From Elephas maximus indicus (Eukaryota > Chordata > Mammalia > Proboscidea > Elephantidae): a stretch of 64,000 nt of DNA. Below the pieces are notes generated by a model. It was not told where the DNA came from and made no database searches. It saw only the letters and a program-made list of their open reading frames with translations. Location: assembly GCF_024166365.1 (NCBI RefSeq), contig NC_064838.1:72184001-72248000 (forward strand), written 5' to 3'. Each line of letters starts with the position of its first letter. Positions within the stretch are counted from its first letter, which is position 1. Shown piece by piece: positions 57,332-64,000 of this stretch. A program made the position numbers and the translations under genes.

Positions 57332-57480
57332 CCCATGTGCCAGGCCCTGTATATTCATTAAATATCATCCTGAACCCAACTCTGCAAAGTAAATCCTGTT
57401 GCCCCTGAGGGTCAGAGAAATTAAAGCAACGTATCCAAAGATACAGAGCTAGCAAATGGTAGACTCTTTCCCACAGTTTC
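57332..57480 (-). mobile_element. MIR
   Basis: Reverse-oriented MIR remnant from 'CATGTGCCAGGCCCTGTATA' to 'AGAGCTAGCAAATGGTAGA'. Confidence 0.75.
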
Positions 57481-57943
57481 TATATGATTCCCAATGGGAT
57501 GGCTCATTCCTTTAACCAAAGTCAAGTTTGTCAGGGGAAGGCTGGACTGGTAGTGATGGGGTAAAGGGAAGTTCAGACGCTTTGAATTATGGTAACTTCT
57601 GTGAAGGCTTCTAATAATTTCCACCTCCTAGAATTGACACATCCTTAAAGCCCATGAAGTCAAGGCAATGTAATTTAAACCCTCCCTGGTTTCCAAACAG
57701 CTGCAGTACATTTTCTTAGATTCTCCAGCATGTATAAAGTATCCCTCAAAGACCACAGGGGAAGTAAAATGCTAGTGGACAATGAAAGCCACCCTCTTTC
57801 AGGTGGGCTGACGAGAAACCCTGGGAGACTTCCCCGGAATGATCATCAGGCTGTACTTACGGCTGCAAAGAAATGAAAGTTATGCCAGGACAACAGTCAT
57901 AAATGAGTTCTGTCCTGGGCAAATAGGGCTGGATGGACGTTAT

Positions 57944-58141
57944 AACCTGTTGCTGTTGAGTGGATTCCGATTCACAGTGACCCTGTAGGACAGAGTAGAA
58001 CTGCCCCGTAGTATTTCTGAGGCTGCAGTCTTTACAGAAGCAGACTGCCACATCTTTCTCCTGTGGAGTGGCTGGTGGGTTCAAACCACCAACCTTTCAG
58101 TTAGCAGCCGAGCGCTTAACCACTGCACCACCAGGGCTCCT
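57944..58141 (-). mobile_element. AfroSINE, long type A
   Basis: Reverse-oriented long-form copy with the extra box and an intact tRNA-like head ending CACCACCAGGGCTCC. Confidence 0.93.
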
Positions 58142-58257
58142 TAGAGCCATTACCAACTTCCAAGCTAACCTCACTGGGCACAAGGGGGCCTTCGTGCTCA
58201 GAAATAATGGACTTTTTAAAGTTAAGATCCCTAAGAGTTACATCTTTGGGTGCATAG

Positions 58258-58570
58258 TAAATGCACACACTCACATAACTTAAACTCATACACGCATTCA
58301 TACTCACACCACTTACACACAGACTTGTACACTCACATTCACACCAGACAACTTCTACTCACACATAGCTACTCTCACACTTATGCAACTCACACACACA
58401 CACATTCAGGTACTTACATTCACATATTTACAAACTTGTACACGCCTGTTCACTCTCACACAGCTTACACTCACATTCAAATATACGTTACACTCATATT
58501 CATGGGCACACACACATTCACATTTACACTCATGATTACAAACACAACTTACACTGACACACTCAAATTT
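58258..58570. repeat. Degenerate CA-rich (CACTCA/CACATT) low-complexity tract
   Basis: About 310 bp of imperfect 6- to 12-base units built from CACA, CTCA and CATTCA. The 171-codon plus-strand frame over it (58250-58765) is a His/Thr/Tyr-rich by-product and continues into a SINE, so it is not a gene. Confidence 0.85.
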
Positions 58571-58596
58571 ACATTCTCTCTCTTTCTCTTTTGTAA

Positions 58597-58752
58597 AGCC
58601 CTGGTGATGCAGTGGTTAACAGCTTGGAAGCTAACCAAAAAGTTGGCAGTTCAAATCCACCAGCCACTCCTTGGAAACCCTGTGGGGCAGCTCTACTCTG
58701 TCCTACAGCATCGCTATGAGTCAGAATCGACTCAAAGGCAACAGGTTTTTGG
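58597..58752 (+). mobile_element. AfroSINE type A
   Basis: Plus-oriented complete copy flanked by TCTCTCTTTCT-type sequence (about 58578-58588 and 58753-58762). Confidence 0.92.
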
Positions 58753-58762
58753 TCTCTCTTTC

Positions 58763-59500
58763 TAACCCACCCACACATACACTTTATCTCAGTCCTTTGA
58801 GAAGGACTCAGCTGGAACCAGAATGGGACAATTAGAACTTTTTCCCCCTTAATTTTACAACAGGGGCTAAGTAACTGCTAAGGGGTCTTGTCATTGCTGC
58901 ATTATTTCTTCTGTCCTTATGTGTGTTTTTCCTTCAAAGAATCTCAGGTTTTTTGTCCCAAAATAATAATTTCCGTGTTAGTGCGTATATAATTTACATA
59001 AACACAACAGTGCTTCTTGCTAAACTTCATAATGTTAAAAAAAAAAACAAAACTACCCTCAGTCCCGATGTTCAGAATTTGATTCCCTTGCCGTGTGTAT
59101 ACCTTATATGTTTTAGACAGCACCTCTTTTGATATTAGAGACTGAAGTGTTTTAAAATTTAAAAACTCCTCAAGCTTCAGCTAACAGCCCCAGACAGCTG
59201 GAGGCCTTAGGGACAGAAGTCTGTCTGGGGACCTTTGTGTCACTAATTTGTGCTCATGGTGGCAGTTTCTCTGGCTCTATCTTGGTTCGGGGTGAATTCA
59301 GGGCCCCAGCTGATCTGGGCAGTGTGTGGGCTGGAGAACTGCCTAGGCAGCCTGCATAGAAGTGGGCATGAAATAGTTAAACAACAAACCATAAAAATAA
59401 AAACCTCGGACAACTGTAGCTGGGGAGTGGGGAGGGGGGGCCGGGGATGGGGACAGGGAATGTTTCCCAGTGCAACATCCGATTTGTCCCACAGCTTATG
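58763..59500. other. Non-repetitive intergenic DNA
   Basis: No gene or recognised repeat; contains a G-rich run (59429-59455) just upstream of the promoter-like block. Confidence 0.4.
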
Positions 59501-59524
59501 ATGACACAGGGGAGGCCTTTGTAG

Positions 59525-59610
59525 TCTGTTTACATCTCATGCCACCCAATTAACAGCACAGGCTTTAAAACCCCCTCATAGCCTGGCAAGGCAGATCAGA
59601 GCCTGCCGCA
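59525..59610 (+). promoter_or_regulatory. Candidate TATA-type promoter
   Basis: A TTTAAAA box (59574-59580) lies in non-repeat sequence, with a CCAAT box at 59546-59550 and a forkhead-like TGTTTAC at 59527-59533 upstream. A start site would be expected near 59600-59610, after which the sequence becomes purine- and CAG-rich like a 5' UTR. No transcript is known to me here. Confidence 0.35.
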
Positions 59611-59746
59611 GCCAGAGCGAGGCAGAACGCCGAGCAGCAGCAGCGCAGGCAGTACAAGGCCATTCCCAGCGAACCCAGCAGCAGCAGCATTTCACAGCCC
59701 ACTTGGAAAACGAGACGTGATTCCCTTAATGTCCCAATAGCAAAAG
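59605..59746 (+). other. Candidate non-coding first exon
   Basis: Purine- and GCAGCAGC-rich sequence from the inferred start site to a good splice donor (AAAAG/GTAAAG, GT at 59747-59748). The only ATG (59729) opens a three-codon frame, so any product would be a 5' UTR exon or a long non-coding RNA transcribed away from ANKRD28. No downstream exon was identified. Confidence 0.25.
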
Positions 59747-59765
59747 GTAAAGTTAAAGCTATACG

Positions 59766-59976
59766 AAAACCAAAACAAAACCAGTTGCAGTTGAATCAAT
59801 TCCTACTCATGGGGACCCCAATTGTTACAGAGTAGAATTAAGCTCCATAGGGTTTACTTGGCTGTAATCTTTATGGAAGAAGATTGCCAGGCCTTTCTTC
59901 TGTGGCACTGCTGCGTGGTTTCGAATCCCCAACCTTTTGGTTCGTAGCCCAATGCAAACTGTTTGCACCACTGCAG
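59766..59976 (-). mobile_element. AfroSINE type B
   Basis: Reverse-oriented copy with 'GGTTTACTTGGCTGTAATCT' and 'GCCAGGCCTTTCTTCTGTGG' regions. Its head is cut off at the start of the LTR that follows. Confidence 0.88.
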
Positions 59977-60556
59977 TGTGATGGATCACTTTTGTATGGC
60001 CTTTTTTCTAGCCATGGTCTTGCAACTCTCACGCAAGTGATTGGGCGGGACTGTGCAGACATGGTAATTACAGCCTACCAAAGGGATTGGTCAGGTTTGC
60101 CATCTTGCTAGGCTTGAAGGAGGCAAGAAGGAGAAGATCCCACCACCACCAAGGAAGAATAGCCAGGAGCAGAGAGCATGTCCTTTGGACCTGGGATCCC
60201 TATGCAGAGAAGCTCCTGGAACCAGGAGACAGAGAGAGAGAACTTTAACACTAAAGGCAGTGAGAAGCAGCAGCAGAGAGCGGCAGCAGGGAGACTGCAC
60301 ATTGCGCTTTCCAGCTCACAAAGAGATGGTGCTTTTGGGCAGAGGCCTAGGGCCAGGAAGAAGTACGCCTGTGAGCATGGCTGGGAAGAGACTGGCCTAT
60401 GGAAGAACTGTATCCTTGAGTGTTCCTGGGGCTGAGTTGTAGCCTGTTACTTCCCTAATAAACCCCATAATAATGAGCATGGGCTGTGAGTTCAGTGTGG
60501 CCACTGCGATGTATTATCGAGCCCAGCAGAGTAGAGAGTGCTGTGCGAGGGACGGT
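59977..60556 (+). mobile_element. ERVL/MaLR-type LTR
   Basis: Starts TGTGATGGATCAC and shares a central block with the MaLR LTRs ('GAGCAGAGAGCATGTCCTTT'). AATAAA is at 60457-60462. It is followed directly by a likely primer-binding site, so this is a 5' LTR rather than a solo one. The exact ends are approximate. Confidence 0.7.
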
Positions 60557-60574
60557 TGGTGTCAGAATTGGTGA
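60557..60574 (+). promoter_or_regulatory. Probable tRNA-Leu primer-binding site
   Basis: TGGTGTCAGAATTGGTGA begins with TGG directly after the LTR and matches the 3' end of a leucine tRNA over its first 12 bases; ERVL elements are known for tRNA-Leu priming. Confidence 0.6.
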
Positions 60575-61230
60575 AGATGGTGGAGAGAGGAGGTGTGTTT
60601 GGCATCCACCTCATGGGGGCCAGGCTGGGGCTGTTGGTCTTGGTTCTTTTCCCCCTTGTGAGGTTAGAGGAGGTCACTCACCATCCCCGTGCTGTTTCCA
60701 TAGCCACCCAGGGACCATAAAGCTGTAGGAATACAGCCGATAAAGCCCTGTACATTTAGGCTGGAAAAGAATGAGAATCTTCTGCCACACCCAGATGAGG
60801 AATCCCTTGATTCTTATTTGGTAGGGATTGGAGATTAACGCCAGGACCACATAGTATGTAAATTGTCTCTGACTTGTATTTTTCACTTCCTGACTCACTC
60901 TTGCTCTCTTTTTATTATTTGAGGTAGGATTAATATGTCTCAGTCAGGCCCTAAAGAGAATCCCTCAAGCCTTGTCCACTTTCTTGGAATATCTGAAAGT
61001 CCAACATTTGTATCTAATCACCTTCAAGACTCACCCTCACCACGGGCCATTTGCTGTGAGGAAGACAGTACTACTCCCGTTGTAAAGCTGAGGAAGCCTA
61101 GAGTCAGAGAAGGGCAGTAATTTGCTGAAGATCTCACAGCTAATAAGTGCAAAAGGCCCTACATATATTACTATGCCTCTCCTCATTATTCCAGTTCAGC
61201 AGATCACAGGATGAAACACCCAACAATGAT
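60575..61230. other. Possible decayed ERVL leader, otherwise unassigned
   Basis: Follows the primer-binding site but has no recognisable gag frame. From about 60720 there is no repeat I can name. Confidence 0.3.
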
Positions 61231-62990
61231 AATTTCAATCCACAATGGTGCTTAGAGCAATAATGGTTTTTGTCTGCCCTAAAGGCCCAATGCAGAAACA
61301 GGGGTCCCTGGTAAAAGACAAGGAGTCACCACTCATTAATGTGAGTTCTTTGGCCCATTTGGAGAAGTCTATCAGAAACCACTTTCCCGTACCTCCTTGA
61401 CTCCAATTCCCCAATCATGTTCCTTCCAAGTCCCTGGCTATCCAGCCAAACCATTGTCCACAGCCCACGAATCAGAGTACAATTGAATATCTGGCCATTT
61501 CTCCTTCCAAGCAAAGTGAACAACCAGGTGCACTGCTTGAAGTTCTGCCATTGGGAAGATATCCCTTCACCACTGTCCTTCAGGGAAGTCCCAGAAATGG
61601 GCTGCAGTGGTGCCGCTGTGCACATTCAAGTGGTGCCTGCATATCATGCAGAACCGTCAATACACCAGGCACAAATTTTCTCTTTCTCAGGCAACTCATC
61701 ATGAGGCACTCCCAGTGAGGCCATAGGTGCAGCCTGGGAGAGGGCAGGTAATATGACAGGAGTGGGGACCATGAGCATTTGGGCCATTTCCTCATGCAAA
61801 TTACTTGAGTGTTCAGGTCATGCTCAGGCCCTGTATCGTATATACCTCTTCATTTAATGATGGACTGCTGCTGTGCATATCCAACTTTATGGCTCTATGG
61901 GTCAGACAACACCCAATTCATGACGGGCTACGCAGGTCACTCGGTGATTTGGTGGCCCAGAGTTAAGAGTTCAGTCTCTACTAAGACCCAGTAACAAGAC
62001 AAAAGTTGTTTCACAAAAGGAGAGTAGTTATCTGTGGAGGATGGCAGGGCTTTGCTCCAAAATCCTAAAAATCTGCACTGTGATTCGCCAATAGGAGCCT
62101 ACCAAAGACCCCAAATAACATCTTTATTTGCAATTGACTCTACAAACATCACTACATCAGCTGGATCATATGGCTCAAATGGCAAAATAGCTTGCACGTC
62201 AGTCTGAACCTGTTGCAAGGCCTTCCCTTGTTCTGGGCCCCACTCAAAACTAGCAGTCTTTCAAATCACTTGATAAATAGCCTGGAGTAGCACACCCAAA
62301 TGAGGGGTATGTTGCATCTAAAATACAAAGACGTCCAGCAGGTTTTGTGCTTCCTTTTTAGTTGTAGGAGGGGCCAGATGCATCAACTTACCCTTCATTT
62401 TACAAGGAACATCTTGACATGCCCACACCACTGGAGCCCTAGAAGTTCACTGAGGTGGAAGACATATGAATTTCTTTGGAATAATTCCCACCCTCTAGCA
62501 TGCTAGGAGTCGGAATCGACTCGATGGCACTGGGTTTGGTTTTTTGGTTTAGCATGCAAATGTTCTACCAATAACTCTGGAGTCATTGATACTTCTTGCT
62601 TACTAAGTCCAATCAACATAATGTCATCAATGTAATGGACCAGTGTGATGTATTGTGGAAAGGAAGGGTGATTAAGGTCCCTGTTGATTAAATTATGACA
62701 TACTGCTAGAGAGTTGATATACTTATGAGATAAAACAGTGAAGGTGTATTGCTGGCCTTACCATCTGAAGGCAAACTGATTCTGGTGGCCCTTCAAAACA
62801 GGAATGGAGAAAAACACATTGGCCAGATTTATGGCTGCATACCCCAGGAAATGTATTAATTTGCAGGCCATGTTCCCAAGGAAATGCCTCTTCTAACTGA
62901 TTGGCTGCTCACATCAGATCATAAAATGGAGCGCGATTACATAATGTCTGCCAAAAGCCTAAGAATCATGGCCTACCCAAGTCTACACAT
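61230..62990 (-). pseudogene. ERVL pol remnant (RT and RNase H)
   Basis: The minus strand reads as class III (ERVL) pol. The reverse-transcriptase catalytic motif YIDD is at 62634-62623, followed downstream by the connection domain and RNase H (frame 61625-61326, with an 'ISGTSLKDSGEG' phrase and a damaged DSWAVANG-type block). Stops and frameshifts occur throughout, and gag, protease and LTRs of the same orientation were not found. A SINE tail interrupts it at 62506-62550. Confidence 0.8.
62506..62550 (+). mobile_element. 45-bp SINE tail inserted in ERVL pol
   Basis: Only the last ~45 bp of an AfroSINE ('GTCGGAATCGACTCGATGGC' onward with a GGTTT tail), flanked by TAGCATG at about 62497-62503 and 62551-62557, so it is a genuine, extremely 5'-truncated insertion. 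Confidence 0.85.
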
Positions 62991-63002
62991 AACATTAACC
63001 AT

Positions 63003-63110
63003 CACAGTGGTGATGAAAATGTTCTGAAGTGGATACTGGTGATGGTGAATAGGATTGTGAAAGTACATAAAGCCATTATATTACACATTTGAAATCTATT
63101 AAAACAAAAC
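63003..63110 (+). mobile_element. Old L1M 3' end
   Basis: 'GGTGATGAAAATGTTCTGAA' and 'GTGATGGTGAATAGGATTG' phrases match old L1M 3' UTR ends. Confidence 0.6.
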
Positions 63111-63229
63111 TCTATTTAATGAGAAATCTACCAGTTAAAATACTGTAAGCCATACAGAATAAATTGAGCTTGAAAAATACTGCAACAAAACCCCAAAACT
63201 ACCCACTCAGGTGAGGAGAAATAAGGGTC

Positions 63230-64000
63230 TGCTTCTGGAGCAGATGTTCCCTGGCTGTCAATAAGGAGCTGCTGTGGAGGAGGTGTGGCAACTAGCTCAG
63301 CCTCTGGTGCCCCAGACAGTGCTGGAGATGGAGGACTTAATGGTGTATGGGGCTCCAGTGTTGGAACAGGAGCTGGATCAATATCAGCTGTTCATCTGGG
63401 AGCCAGTTGGAAGTGGCCCAGGATGGAAATCCACCCCTCCAGCTGGCCCTTCATCTGGTGTCGGTGATGAAGCTGGAGAAGGAGACCTGTGGCTTCAACA
63501 AGTTCCAGTGTTGGTGCAGGATCAGAATGGACATCAGCTGGTGCTATGGAAGCCAGTTCTGAAGGTGGCCCAGGATAGGAATCCCATGCTCCAGCTGGCT
63601 TTTTGTCTAGTGTCGCTTCTGGGGCTGATTGTGGAATAACTGGTGCTCTAAGGAGCTCTGGTGTTGGTGCAGGAGCGGGATCAACATCAGCAGGTGATAG
63701 AGGATCTATTTCAGGAGGTTGTGCAGGGTTGGAATCCAGCTCATCCAGCTGGCTGTTTTCCTTGTGCCCAAGTCAGAGCTGGAGATGGAGGGTGGTGGGC
63801 TACAGCGAGCTCTGGTGTTGGTGTAGCAGCAGGAATAGGATTGACATCAGGCGGTGGTCCAGGCGGCAGTTCTGGATGTAGCCCAGGATAAGAATCAGAC
63901 CTTCTAGCCAGCTGTCCATCTGGTACCAGTGATGCAGCTGGTGATGGTGCTCCATAGAGGTCCAGTGTTAGTTCAGGAGCATGATCACCTCCACGAGGTG
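63230..64000. repeat. Imperfect ~150-bp tandem repeat, Pro-rich on the minus strand
   Basis: A 'TCCAGTGTTGG-GCAGGAGC' block recurs at 63353, 63503, 63656, 63810 and 63960, a spacing of 150, 153, 154 and 150 bp. Other phrases (AGCCAGTT, GTGGCCCAGGATAGGAATCC, CCAGCTGGC) keep the same register. The minus strand reads, over most units, as Pro/Ala-rich sequence with a recurring PADVDPAPAPTPEL-like motif, though stops and shifts occur. The array runs off the right edge. It could be a decayed repeat-rich exon or a minisatellite; I cannot name a family. Confidence 0.7.

Noticed and set aside
5791..58752. tRNA-like sequences at the heads of the SINEs.
   Set aside because: They are the diverged promoter parts of repeats. 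None has an intact cloverleaf with an unambiguous anticodon, so no tRNA gene is called.
58250..58765. 171-codon His/Thr-rich frame.
   Set aside because: It is a translation of the CA-rich low-complexity tract and continues into a SINE.
59977..62990. The ERVL-type LTR and the ERVL pol remnant as one provirus.
   Set aside because: They are in opposite orientations and no matching second LTR was found, so joining them would require an unsupported inversion.
63230..64000. The regularly spaced repeat as a CRISPR array.
   Set aside because: Units are ~150 bp and imperfect throughout, with no short identical repeats separated by unique spacers, and the genome is mammalian.

Overview
The window is a piece of mammalian nuclear genome, almost certainly from an afrotherian and most probably an elephant. 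The evidence is the repeat content: about thirty copies of a tRNA-derived SINE whose 3' end is shared with an RTE (BovB-like) LINE (the AfroSINE/RTE pairing), several RTE copies, L1 elements, MaLR/ERVL LTRs and older MIR, L2 and L1M remnants. The species call is an inference from remembered repeat families, not from a database search.

Only one host protein-coding gene is visible. At the left edge (about 1-760) a CpG island holds the promoter, 5' UTR and first coding exon of a minus-strand gene. The nine codons read MAFLKLRDQ and end at a perfect splice donor. I recognise this as the N-terminus of ANKRD28, an ankyrin-repeat regulatory subunit of protein phosphatase 6. The rest of the gene lies to the left, outside the window, so the remaining 63 kb is upstream intergenic sequence.

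Layout. 0-2.7 kb: promoter and unique flank. 2.7-10.6 kb: 5'-truncated L1, three SINEs, an RTE 3' fragment, an old L1 and a 5'-truncated RTE. 10.66-28.92 kb: a class I endogenous retrovirus with two 645-bp LTRs and a 4-bp target duplication, opened by a MaLR provirus, which in turn holds a nearly full-length L1, which holds a SINE. 29.9-38.4 kb: a mosaic of an L1 endonuclease fragment, a processed LPCAT1 pseudogene and two L1 5' halves joined head to tail. 38.7-41.9 kb: a complete RTE inserted into a MIR. 42-59 kb: SINE-rich intergenic DNA with an RTE copy whose middle is missing and patched by a SINE tail, L1 3' ends, MIRs, an L2 and a solo MaLR LTR. 59.5-64 kb: a promoter-like non-repeat block, an ERVL-type LTR, an ERVL pol remnant (minus strand), and an imperfect ~150-bp tandem repeat running off the right edge.

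No gene system acts together here. The retroelements are decayed and all retroviral reading frames I could follow are broken. I found no previously undescribed biological system. The items most worth checking are the ~150-bp repeat, the TATA-type promoter candidate near 59.57 kb, the RTE copy with a SINE patch, and the unusual L1 5'-half pair.
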